Assembly: GCA_000310025.1 (NCBI GenBank)
Contig: FN649728.1
Location: forward strand, 1,225,952-1,260,091
Origin: Ectocarpus siliculosus
Lineage: Eukaryota > Sar > Phaeophyceae > Ectocarpales > Ectocarpaceae
Direction: 5' to 3'
Length of the DNA: 34,140 bases
In this document: one piece after another, positions 11,201 through 20,800 of the stretch
How positions within the stretch are numbered: the first letter of the stretch is position 1
Layout: every line of letters starts with the position of its first letter
Notes under the pieces: generated by a model
What the model was told of the DNA's origin: nothing
Seen by the model: the letters and a program-made list of their open reading frames with translations, nothing else
The model's database searches: none
Position numbers and translations under genes: made by a program

Positions 11201-11701
11201 GACCCCGACCGCCATTCCCCGCGTCATTCCTCTGCTGCTTCTATAGAATCGTGTTTTGCGACTTAGTGCTTGTTGAACAGAGGTGCGCCTACTGTAAGAG
11301 GACTCGCCTTCATGGCAGATTTAAAGAGGTTGATGCGCGCATTTTCGCGTCGAACGTTTGTTGATCGAAATCCCCAGAAACTTGACAACACCCCATGTAG
11401 CAAAATTGTTTGGCCACCGATGTTGTGACCAAGATTTTGTGCGTGCTTGCATTTGTCAAACCGTGCCTCGTTCGTCCCTGTCGCAGACAACCCAAGTGGC
11501 GATATTCGAGGAGCAAATGCCGCCGGACCTCCTTGGGTGTCCAACCTCGTGAAAACAGGCGTTTTTCGTGACACGGGCAATCGGGGCAATGACGCCAAAG
11601 ACCCGGCACACTTTGTCCACGACGACGTCAAAGAATGTGTCAATTTTGCAATTGAACGAGAAGCCCGGGGGGGCGATGAGTATCCACGTAATCAAGTCTG
11701 A
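8267..11701 (+). CDS. HDHD5: HAD-superfamily hydrolase, HDHD5/CECR5 family (seven exons identified)
   Basis: Seven exons assemble into one frame: 8267-8384, 8800-8987, 9463-9520, 10000-10110, 10499-10599, 10968-11157 and 11487-11701. All introns are GT-AG. The summed length is 981 bases, 326 codons plus TGA, with phases matching at every junction. HAD motif I is FDIDGVLVRG at the start of the first exon. Motif II is VFVTNGG at its end. The lysine motif III is VFGKPTIST in exon six. Motif IV is split by the last intron (YMVG/DNPSGDIRGA). Internal family blocks include VLSHSPM, VTPEEF, VMVLHDPLDW and YISNPDF. Known members are phosphatase-like proteins, often mitochondrial; the natural substrate is uncertain. 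The N-terminal 30-50 residues with a start codon are not resolved. An ATG exon at 8085-8108 would keep phase but is weakly supported. The exon 2 donor (ACG/GTTGAG) is the least certain junction. The gene looks intact. Confidence 0.88.
8517..8531. other. Palindrome in first identified intron
   Basis: CGGGACT-A-AGTCCCG is a 7-bp perfect inverted repeat with a single central base, inside the intron between the first two HAD hydrolase exons. It may be incidental. Confidence 0.4.
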
Positions 11702-13775
11702 TTTTGCACCGATTCCATGATGGAGCGTTGGGGGAGTGCGAGCAGTGAGAGCATGTGTATATTCCAGGAGCAATCACCTTGAAAGAGCCAGTGGAGGTGA
11801 TGGCGTCTCTTGGCATTTCCTGACAAAGCTGGAGCGCGATTTCTTCGCCTTTTCTTCCGATCAAACCAAAGGAGTTCGTTGGGTGTGAGAATTCACCAAC
11901 GATTTATCCGCTGCAATCCGAAAAGTTATTTTCTACTATTCTTCATCAGTTCAAAGGCAAGGCTGCTGCCACACATCGCCAGGTTGATCTCGACACACTG
12001 GTCGAGCCTTCGAACCAACCGATGTGTCATCAATACACGAGAGATCATTGCAAATATTCATGCAGTATCTTCCTCCCTGCTCATCTTCGGTTGAACAACT
12101 CTGCAGGTCTCTAGCATAGGGGGGCAGATGATTTTTTGTGCGATTGTTTCGGCCTAATGCTCGTATCGTTTCGGTCACGGATTTCAAGCCAACGACGATA
12201 TCAACGACAAATAGAACTCTTGCCGGTATTGCCCCGAGTTCACGTTGAGGGGAAAAGGGGCTAGTAGCGGGCGAGCTTGAGCTGCCCTGCCGCCCAGGCC
12301 ACCGCTTCCGGAGAAGCATGGACACGCTCGCGCCGATACCCGGGGTGGGCTGCAGGCGATGCGAGGTGTCCAGATGCAATAGGGCGTTGTCGCCTTCCTG
12401 CCGTGATGGGGAAGGCGGCTGGGGGGCGCGCTCACCGGCGGAATTGGCCTCGCTCCCCGACGGGAGCACGTGCTTGTTTTGGAATGCCATGCTCGCTTTT
12501 CGTGCGGTAGCACCGTACGTTGGAGATAAGGGTCGGTTATACGGAATAGAAAGAGGTAGAAGTTCGGCGATCCTTCGTGGGTTACGCCGCACAGTGACCG
12601 CTGGTGATTTGACTTGCTACTTGCCATGAATCTACTACACCGTATCGCTCCTTCCGTGATGCAAGGCACGTTGGGTGCCGGAGGTCCGCAGACGAGGAGA
12701 TCGGTATATTTCTTGTCCCCAAGCTCAACACACCCCTTATTCGCTCGGCACGCGAACGACACGAAAACGTTGGGGGGGCCTTACATGTACGTTTGCATAC
12801 ACTGATACGGGGGCGCGAATAATCCGCGGCCAACAAGCCATACCGGTCCTGCCCTTCCGTGTCGGATGAGAAAAGCTTCATAAAGTCAGGAGCGTGTACG
12901 CGGCGCTCTTATGGCTCCCGTTTGCTGTTTGTCTTGACGTGAAAAGGCGGCCTGGCGCGTTATACCAAAAATCGGAGCGGATCGATAGAGCGGTTCCCTG
13001 CCTGCGGCATGCGCCCGAAAAGCTGAACGACGGGGGGTTTGACTTCCGGTCTCCCTGGAAAAGACAGTCAATATTGGACTCCGAATACCACGGTCGCATG
13101 CACGGGAACAAGAGAATATTTGCTCTTGTAGCAAGACGAAGGGCCAGATCACAGGCGCAAGACTAAACAACAATGGCATCGTCCTTGCAGGTTCCGATCA
13201 GGCCCATTGCGCCAGGTTTGAAGGTCCTCTACTTTGATGGGGGCTAAAATTGATTGTGCCACTGAACGCAGAAAAGTCGTTGATACCTACGACTGCACAC
13301 CCCGAACGTCCTACTCAACATATCCCACATCTTCCCGTCCCGACGAGTGCAGAAAGGAGCGAGGATTCTGGAAAGGAAAACTGGCGTCAACCTCCGAAAC
13401 CATGCAGCATTGTCCCCCAGCAGTGCCGAGTGGACGAAAACGTGTATTTTGGTGAGGAGTCGTCCGCATGAACTCTCACTAAACGCAGGCAACTTTGCCA
13501 CAAAGACTCGCCAAAAGAGAAGAGCAGTATGGAGTAGCACCGCCACGGACAAAACAAAAACTTCAGTATTCAACTCCATATATATCGAAACACACGTTTG
13601 GGAGTAATGAGTGCAACTGCATCCTCTCATCACATTTCCGAATATAGTTACCACACAGTATTTCAGGCACGTATGTAGCCATGCGAAGGTGCCAAAGCGC
13701 TACCGACGCCTCCCCGTGCACACAAACCAGCTTAACTACTCTGCGCGCATCATGCTTCGCAAGGGTAAGGCGCTG
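11702..13775. other. Intergenic, no gene supported
   Basis: This interval separates the 3' end of the HAD hydrolase gene (+) from the 3' end of the ankyrin gene (-), so the two genes converge. Two overlapping minus-strand frames, 11951-12592 (213 codons) and 12184-12762 (192 codons), are long but low-complexity and Ser/Arg/Pro-rich. They show no domain and contradict each other, so I do not call them genes. A splice-like AG at 13191 followed by a short frame ending TAA near 13248 is also unconvincing. Confidence 0.45.
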
Positions 13776-15734
13776 TCAAAGGAAGCTCAGAATCTCACGG
13801 AAGACTCCACTTTGGTCGGGACGATGCAGGAGCCACACCACCGCGCCCCTGCAACGGATGTCTCTTGCTTGACCACCATCAATGGCGTCACCGGCTTGCA
13901 CCGGATTATCTGGGGCCGTTGGCACCCTCTGTTCACTACACTGCCCTCCTAGCGCGCAATCGTGATCGGTGTCCTCCGTCGCCAACCCGTCGTGAAGAGA
14001 TTCGTTCTTCCCGTCCTTCCACCGTCTAGTAGACAACGATAGCAGCGACATTGAGGTACCAAGAACTTGTGTGGCATCAAGGTGTCGAGCCCGCATCATC
14101 ACCAACCATCCCCTACGTCCCCACTTGCTAGCGTTTCTCAACATGCCACAGATGCGGTCAGCGACTGAAGTCTCCACGGCGTTTAACGTGCAAGGAGTTC
14201 GGCTAGTCCCTCCCATCGCCCTCCCCATCGCCGTCCCCATCGCCCTCCCCATCGCACGTCCCTGCCGCGTCTCGAGTGCATCTACTGCCACCATATCAAA
14301 CGGCGAACGGCCTTCGTCACAAAGCAACGAAGTGCTGGCATGATGCCGCAACAGCACCTCCACGGCACCCTCGCGGTTATAGAAGCAGGCAACATGTAGG
14401 GCCGATCGCCCTACTCGGTCAACGCAGTCCACTTTTGCTCCGGCGAGGAGAAGTCGTTCCAACGGCCTGCAGAAACCCTTCTTAGCTGCTACATGAAGGG
14501 GTGGACATTCCTCCCGATCCTTGCCAACGTCCGCTCCGGCAGCGACCAAGTCGTCAATGATGCCCTCTCTGTTTCGAGATGTAGCAACGCTTAGTAGGTT
14601 TTGTTCGGGTATCATGACGGATGCTCTAGTATTGGATACTGAGGCTCCAGCAGCCAGAAGTTCGCGCACCACCTCCTCGTGGCCTTTGTGTACTGCGATC
14701 GACAGCGCAGTTTTCCCGAGATGGCCCTGCATGAGGCACTTGTACTCCAGCGCGGCCCCGGCCTCGATGAGGGCCTTCACGCAGCTCCGGCGCCCATTGG
14801 CGGCCGCGATATACAGAGCAGAGAACGGACGGGAGTGCGGACCGCCAACTTCGCGCACTATCGGAAGAAGACCACCCACTTCAAGAAGGGCCAGCAGAAT
14901 GTCCAAGCTTCCCCCAACCGCGGCGGATACCAAGAGCTTCCGGCAATGTCCCCGGTCAAGTTGTGCGCCAAAAAACGACGGGAAGCCGTCGATAGCAAGG
15001 ACATGTGAAAACATTTGAAAACTTCCGCCAACCACGGCGCCACATAGGAGGTCGAAGCCGTTTTCACGTGTCCAGACCTCCGCGCTTGGGCAACGAGCAA
15101 GGAGAGTAGAAAGTATTTCTACATTTCCTCCTTGCGCGGCTATCTGCATGAACCCCCATGTGGTGATCTCCGTCCAGAACTCCGAATCACTTCGGTATAG
15201 CGCATAGACATCGGAAAATATTTCCAAATTACCTCCCCTCGCAGCGCTTGTTAACAGTGAGCCGGTGTGATGTGTCCATAACTCTGAAACGCTCGGACAG
15301 ACTCTGCGCAGACTGGAAAATATGTGAAAGTTTCCTCCTTCTGCGGCTGCAACGAAAAGACTCCAGCTGGTTTCCTGCGTCCAAAACCCCGAATCGCGAG
15401 GACAGACTGCCAATAGTTGATCAAAGATGCTGAGGTTAGCAGATCTTGCGGCCACTTTCACCGATATCGTCAGCCATTTCCGCCACTGTGCATCCGAGGC
15501 CAACCTGATGAAAACGTCAAGTATCCTCTCCCCGTGGGCCTCCCCGTGGGCCTCGAAAGCAGAGCAACCGCAAAACGATCTGAGGGCGTAGTGTAAATCA
15601 GGGTCTGCTGTCTGCAAAAAGCGCCGGAACACGTCCTTCCAACTGGACTCGGCTCTTGGCCCTTGTCCGTTTCTCTCCTGGTCCATGCGTATTAGTTTTG
15701 CTTCAAGGCCACAAAGCTGTGCCCTGCAACCCAT
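13776..15734 (-). CDS. Ankyrin-repeat protein, 652 residues
   Basis: One uninterrupted frame starts with ATG at 15734 (an alternative ATG is at 15686) and ends with TGA at 13776-13778. Typical ankyrin repeats occupy about residues 305-480, for example ALYIAAANGRRSCVKALIE, KTALSIAVHKGHEEVVRELL, PPLHVAAKKGF and SALHVACFYNREGAVEVLL. Upstream, residues 100-250 hold about four divergent modules of 34-36 residues. Each has a conserved aromatic-W-T (FWT, LWT, FWT, VWT at about 117, 152, 186, 220) followed by a helix of the AA-x-GGN-x-x-IFS type. Short internal duplications encode EAHGEAHGE (about 61-69) and RAMGRAMGTAMGRAMGG (about 493-509). The protein ends GVFREILSFL. No signal peptide or membrane segment is evident, so a soluble protein-interaction role is inferred. 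Partner and pathway are unknown. No intron is needed. Confidence 0.85.
   Translation of the reverse strand: MGCRAQLCGLEAKLIRMDQERNGQGPRAESSWKDVFRRFLQTADPDLHYALRSFCGCSAFEAHGEAHGERILDVFIRLASDAQWRKWLTISVKVAARSANLSIFDQLLAVCPRDSGFWTQETSWSLFVAAAEGGNFHIFSSLRRVCPSVSELWTHHTGSLLTSAARGGNLEIFSDVYALYRSDSEFWTEITTWGFMQIAAQGGNVEILSTLLARCPSAEVWTRENGFDLLCGAVVGGSFQMFSHVLAIDGFPSFFGAQLDRGHCRKLLVSAAVGGSLDILLALLEVGGLLPIVREVGGPHSRPFSALYIAAANGRRSCVKALIEAGAALEYKCLMQGHLGKTALSIAVHKGHEEVVRELLAAGASVSNTRASVMIPEQNLLSVATSRNREGIIDDLVAAGADVGKDREECPPLHVAAKKGFCRPLERLLLAGAKVDCVDRVGRSALHVACFYNREGAVEVLLRHHASTSLLCDEGRSPFDMVAVDALETRQGRAMGRAMGTAMGRAMGGTSRTPCTLNAVETSVADRICGMLRNASKWGRRGWLVMMRARHLDATQVLGTSMSLLSLSTRRWKDGKNESLHDGLATEDTDHDCALGGQCSEQRVPTAPDNPVQAGDAIDGGQARDIRCRGAVVWLLHRPDQSGVFREILSFL
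14208..14260. repeat. 12-bp triplet-type repeat inside the ankyrin gene
   Basis: Short units of the type CCCATCGCC(C/G)TC repeat about four times in frame and encode the Arg-Ala-Met-Gly-rich segment of the ankyrin protein. Being in-frame and a multiple of three, it can expand or contract without breaking the gene. Confidence 0.7.
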
Positions 15735-16109
15735 GGTTCGTTCCGAAGACAGCAGAAGCGTTTCCTGGCAAGAAAAACAACAAAATGGGCTTTTGGGTCA
15801 ACATTTTCATGCGGTCATGGCCGAAACGTCCAGCATGTATCAAAGGCGACATACTCCTGTAATTCAGGCTGCGACATTTTGAAGTTGAAACACATTGGTG
15901 CCCCGGCGTACTTGGGAGCAACTCAATTGAACGATCTGCTAGGGTTGCTCCAGGGTCAACGATCGAAGCGGCCGGTTGCGCACACAAACACACAATAAAA
16001 TTGTAATTGTGTGTGTATGTGTGTGTTTATATTATTAGCATCGACCGCGCTAACCGGCTGACCAATTAAAAGACGTCAGTTATTGTGCGGTTGAAAACAC
16101 AAAACTCTT
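15735..16109. other. Upstream region of the ankyrin gene, with CA/TG hairpin
   Basis: This holds the presumed 5' flank of the minus-strand ankyrin gene. A CA-rich run followed by a TG-rich run (about 15981-16028) forms an imperfect inverted repeat around AATAAAATTGTAATT. No clear promoter element can be named. Confidence 0.4.
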
Positions 16110-16403
16110 CTATCTGCCATGAACTGGGACCCCGTGAGGGGGCAGCATGGGGGAGGCTAAACTATCCTTCGGATTAAAGACAGAAACAGCAGCAACAGAA
16201 GAAAACTGGACGCGTCTACCAAGGCTATTACCTTGTACTCTACTGGTAGTTCGTTTAGGTGTACTTTCACCATTATCCTCCTTGTTTTCGCTACCATCCT
16301 TCTGATCCTCGTTTTGACAAGAATCTCTGGGCAGTTCTTCCCTAGCCCTACGTTTCTTGCTTCGAGGAAGGTCAGGTCCGAACGCCCCTGCGAGAATCAA
16401 CAT
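16110..16403 (-). CDS. Hypothetical protein or terminal exon with RVxF-like motif
   Basis: A minus-strand frame of 97 codons ends at 16110. It contains a basic cluster (SKKRRAREE), an acidic and polar stretch, and GRRVQFSSVAAVSVFNP near the end. On the minus strand the sequence TTCTCGCAG just before the GAFGPDLP segment looks like a 3' splice site, so this may be the last exon of a spliced gene. RVQF matches the short docking motif used by protein phosphatase 1 partners, but such four-residue motifs are frequent by chance. I do not recognise the protein. Confidence 0.25.
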   Translation of the reverse strand: MLILAGAFGPDLPRSKKRRAREELPRDSCQNEDQKDGSENKEDNGESTPKRTTSRVQGNSLGRRVQFSSVAAVSVFNPKDSLASPMLPPHGVPVHGR

Positions 16404-16703
16404 TTGGCATCACCAAAAGCTGTTGTGAATGACAATGCGGTCCCATGTTTTTTGCCGTGTCCTGCTTTGGTCTCGCACCAATATCACCAGCCGGTATTTG
16501 CGTCTAATGTTCCTTGCAATATCGTCTGTGCCGCGCATACAGGACTATGACTTTCTGTATCTTGTAATTTTTTTTCTGTTTCACGAAACCAACGAGGACT
16601 CTATTGAATTTGGAAAGGCAATTAGAGGCACTGCAAATCGTACGAAAGCTTGCTCGGGACAATGTATGTGAGGGCTCGGGCTGTGGCTCCGACAGCAAGA
16701 ACT

Positions 16704-16766
16704 TATTTTCTCTCTCTCTCTCACCCACAAACAAAAAAAGAACACGCACACACACACAGAAGACGA
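16704..16766. repeat. TC, A-rich and CA microsatellites
   Basis: A TCTCTCTCTCTC run is followed by an A7 tract and a CACACACACACACAG run. It is simple-sequence DNA. The open frames that cross it on the minus strand are low-complexity artefacts. Confidence 0.8.
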
Positions 16767-17062
16767 CACAAACATCAGCTCTTGGCCAATTCGTGTGAGA
16801 TCACCACTTCCACCACGCACGCTTGGTAGCGTGGTAGAAGGTAGGAGCAGCAGCAGCGGTAGACTGGTGGACTGACGTGAGTCGCTTGGCACTGGAGCTT
16901 CCAGTCGCATCGGCAATGAGTGGTGTCATGAATCAAGATTTTGTCACCACCATCACCCGGACCTGGACCTGTGCCACGATGCCCAACGGAAGTACGGTAT
17001 TCATGTCCCCTCTGCATCAGCGAAGGATCAACGAACCTGACGGCGAGGAATCTGGCTACACA

Positions 17063-17075
17063 CCAAAAACGTCAG
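17063..17075 (+). repeat. 13-bp direct repeat, left (probable target-site duplication)
   Basis: CCAAAAACGTCAG here is repeated exactly at 17852-17864, on the two sides of the palindromic array. The bases flanking each copy differ, so the duplication is exactly 13 bases. This is what staggered insertion of the array would leave behind. Confidence 0.7.
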
Positions 17076-17851
17076 TCATCTACATTATAGTATTTTTTGG
17101 TGAAATATTTCATGGAAGTCCATGGAAGTCCATGGACGTCCATGAAACCAATCCATTGACTTCCATGGACTTCCGTGAAAAATTTCATGGAAGTCCATNN
17201 NNNNNNNNNNNNNNNNNNNNNNNNNNNNNNNNNNNNNNNNNNNNNNNNNNNNNNNNNNNNNNNNNNNNNNNNNNNNNNNNNNNNNNNNNNNNNNNNNNGA
17301 AACATTTGTTGAACGTTCAGGGATGTTCATGAAATATTTCATGAAAGTCCATGGTCGTTCATGAAACATTTCATGGACGTTCATGGATGTTCATGAAATA
17401 TTTCATGAAAGACCATGGACGTCCATGAAACATTCCATGGACGTTCATTGTATCATGACATTTTTTTTCATGAACGTTCATGGGCGTTCATGAAACATGT
17501 CATGAACGTTCATGAAAGCATGTCATGAACGTCCATGAAACATGTCATGAACGTTCATGAAAGCATGTCATGAACGTCCATGAAACTATTCCATGAAATG
17601 TTTCATGACAAGGAGTGAAATTAGTTCATGGAAAGTTCCATGACAAAAATGTCATGGACATCCATGGAACTTTTCACGGAATGCCGTGAAACATTTCATG
17701 GAATTCCATGGAAGTCCATGGAATTCCATGAAATGTTTCATGGAAGACCATGGAAGTCCATGAAACGGTTTCATGGAAGTCCATGGAAGTCCATGGAAGT
17801 CCATGGACTTCCATGAAACTTTTCATGAAAAAGTACGAAAATGTACAAGCC
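17076..17851. mobile_element. Foldback-like element with ATGGA/TCCAT palindromic core
   Basis: The element lies between two copies of a 13-bp direct repeat. Its ends are imperfect inverted repeats. Left, from about 17081, reads TACATTATAGTA...TTTCATGG. Right, inward from about 17846 on the other strand, reads TACATTTTCGTA...TTTCATGG. They align without gaps, with 22 of 29 bases matching after TACATT, and continue into shared CATGGAAGTCCATGG units. The core is almost entirely short palindromic words such as CATGGACGTCCATG, TTCATGAAA and CATGAACGTTCATG. A 100-N gap interrupts it, so the true length is unknown. No transposase is encoded; the open frames reading MEVHGSPWTSM-like strings are by-products of the repeats. 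I infer a non-autonomous inverted-repeat (MITE or foldback) element. A hypervariable satellite that happens to lie between direct repeats is the alternative. Confidence 0.6.
17199..17298. other. Assembly gap (100 N)
   Basis: Exactly 100 undetermined bases sit inside the palindromic array. A round number of N usually marks a gap of unknown size, which is expected where short reads cannot resolve inverted repeats. Confidence 0.98.
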
Positions 17852-17864
17852 CCAAAAACGTCAG
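17852..17864 (+). repeat. 13-bp direct repeat, right (probable target-site duplication)
   Basis: CCAAAAACGTCAG matches 17063-17075 exactly. Removing one copy plus the array would rejoin the flanking frame as ...GYTPKTSAYR..., so the insertion may have struck an older open frame, possibly the 5' part of the retroelement described next. Confidence 0.7.
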
Positions 17865-20800
17865 CATATAGGTCGAGGAAAGGAGCTACTACTCAGTTTG
17901 TCTCCTCCTGGATCCTTACGCTCGAGCAGCCATGCACCCGATTACGCCGCATGTGGCACATGCGGCGACTTTTTCTCTCCACGCACCAAGCATTGTTGCG
18001 AATCAGGCACTACATCGTCTCCATCTCTCTCTGGGTCGTTGCAATCATCGCAAGAGGATGATGACGACAAGCGGCAACTCCTATTACCGTGGGACCTCAA
18101 CGACGTCAGCAGTGCCCTGGATCAGGTTCGACAAGATACTCTTAAAACGTCAATTGTTTCGACGGTCAAACACGTCGATCCGCAACTGGCGAAAGTATTT
18201 TGCAAACACTGCCAACATGTCGTCATCCTCTTCGTGCAAGCATTTGGAGCTGTACACATGGATCAGCAGAAGTCAGATACCTCAGATCTGTCTCCTCTTG
18301 CAGCGGAAAGATATGAAGCAGCACGTGTCGAAAGACAACTCCAACTTTCCCGAGCAACAAATTTCTGTCAGTGCCGTAATCTCCCCAGCACCTTCACCGC
18401 GCAACAACGACACGCTGGAGCATCTTCGCAACCTACACCCTAACGAAGATCCTGACGTGCGTGGGATTCCAGCATCAAAGCTGCGGGAGATGGTATAAAA
18501 ACGCACAAGATAGACTCCGTCGCCGAAGCTGATGAACCGTTCGAAATCAAGTTCATCAAGCAGACGGTAAACAAAGCCAACCTCAGAGTGCTCCGGGGCC
18601 TGATGGTCTTCGTTTTTCGTATCTCCAAGCTGGTGGAATGAGTGATTTTTTTACTGAAACCTTGGCGGACTTCACTTTTAAAGTCTTTTACTACGGAGAC
18701 GAGCTTCCGGATTTCTGTTGGAACCTCCACACCAGTGCCAACCTTTCAGCGCTGGGAGAGAAAAACGGCCGATTGCAGTTGGAGGGGTTTGGCGTCGCAT
18801 CATCAGCGGCAGCTTCTGCCGCCAATACAAGGGAGGGATGGCCAATATCTCCGAAGCAGCAAACCAGTTCGGAGGTGGTGTTCCAGGAGGAGTTGAGATA
18901 GTGGCTTCCATAGCAGCCCTCAGCCACCAGCAAGGCAGCACCATTCTCTCTTTTGATGGGAAAAATGCTTACAACAGCATGCGCAGATCTTCCATCTTGC
19001 CAAAGGTTGCCACTCATACGCCACATACTTCGGGAACATCTACGCTCGAACCAAGGCGAAATTTCTGTTCAAAACGGAAGATGGTTCGATCGAGGTTGTT
19101 CTTTCACAGCGCGGAGTTCAACAAGGCCGTAATGGGAGGGTTGGCTTCTGTGTAGGACTCCTTGATATCATGAAAGAGTTCAACAACAAGCCACGAGTGC
19201 CAGGAGTCAAACTGATCGGATACGTCGACGACCTCCAAGCGAATCTTCCACCAGGTTTGGCTAGGTACATGCAGGCCATATCCACTGTAACGAATTGGAT
19301 TCAGGAACGTCTCTCCCAACAAGGGATTGAGCTCAGTCTCCCGAAATCCAAAGTGCTTTTCCCGGAAGGTCTTTGCATGTCCTCTTTGACAAACGACGAA
19401 CAGCAACAATTGACGAAAATTGGTCTGTCAGTTGCTGAAGGTGGCATGCCAGTAGTCGGGATCTTAGTAGGGACAGAAGAGTTCCAGAGGAATTTCGTTT
19501 CCAATTTCGCCCGTGGTGACCCGTCAGAATTGATACTCCGCCTAGTAACGCTTGACGACTCTCAAGCCAGCTATCAACAGCTGCGTTTATCTGGTGTGCC
19601 ACGTTTGTCCCATCTGCTGAGGACGATTGCACCGTCTATCACTATCTCTGCCGCAAGAAAACATGACAACATGATGATGTGGGCAATGAGTAAGATCGTC
19701 CTCGGCAAGATGGCCGACAGCATGAGAATACCAACGGACAAAGAAGTACGGGCAGACCCGACGAAGAGCGAGGACGTAGATTTCTTCAAAGGGACAGCTC
19801 GGGCACAGGTGCACCTACGCATGCGTGAAGGAGGACTAGGAATCACGAGCAATGTTCTCATTCGAGAATCGGCTTTTGTGGCAGGGCAAGCACTGGTCTT
19901 GTCGAAGTCAGTGCAAGCATCGACAGGATACATAGTTGAGCAATGTCTGCCCCGGCTTGCCCAGCTACCGACAGGATTGGCTCTGATTGATTCGCTCAAG
20001 AAGCTAGAGGAGATCATCACCAAAGACAAGCTTGAAAAAGTTGTTGGGCAGTCATGGGCTAAACTTGCCACGAGTGATGATTTAACCGCCGCCCTCAAAC
20101 GAGTTTACCTGTTGGAAGCAGGGAAGGCGGGAAAACCCAGTGAAGATGGAAACCCTGACGTCGAACATCAACCACCGTCTACCTACAGCCGAAATGAATT
20201 TGGTCAACACTACCAAGTCTTTGGAGCTCAAGCTCTCCTTTCGAAACCTTTTCATGCACAGTGCGTCATATGCTGGAGACAGACTTGCAGAAGATAGCAG
20301 TCGAGGAAACGTCAAAGAAGAGGGCATTGATCCGCTTGGAGGAAGCGAAAGGCAAGGGAGTCATGTCGTGGTTGACAACGCAAGGGTTGTCAGCAGATGA
20401 AAGAATGATGCCTGATCTATATCAGGAGTCAATCGGTCGTGTACTGGGGAGTCACGATCGAGCAGACTGCGACACAGGCAAACTTTGTGGTGCAGGTGCA
20501 TTGTTACCATGCAAAAACCGCTTGAGCCGAGCCCACTCCCACATCTGCACCAAGACCGGCGCCTCAACCTTCCTCCATAACAGGATGGTTCGAGTAGTCC
20601 CCAACACACTGCGCGAGTGCCATATGCCCATCGCCGTTGAGGATTCTTCCCCTTTTACCACAGGCGCTGGTAGGGGAAAGGGGCTATACAAGATGGATTT
20701 GGTAATCCCCCCAGGATTACACGCACGAGAGAAGGAAGAGGAACTCTGCATCAAGTCCATTCGTAGAGACGTAACAATCGTCAACCCATCCGCAGATGGA

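Noticed and set aside
11951-12762. Two minus-strand frames of 213 and 192 codons
   Set aside because: They overlap in different frames, are Ser/Arg/Pro-rich, show no domain and have no consistent coding signal.
13192-13248. Short splice-bounded frame ending in TAA, between the hydrolase and ankyrin genes
   Set aside because: The acceptor tract is weak, no upstream exon fits and the peptide is too short to judge.
16877-17384. Open frames running through the N gap on both strands
   Set aside because: They contain undetermined residues and consist of repeat-derived Met/His/Trp strings, so they are not genes.
17300-17830. Resemblance to a CRISPR-like or other regularly spaced repeat array
   Set aside because: Units are short, palindromic and contiguous with no unique spacers of constant length, and the setting is eukaryotic.
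20140-20400. Separate small gene between the reverse transcriptase and endonuclease blocks
   Set aside because: It is a frameshifted continuation of the same retroelement protein.
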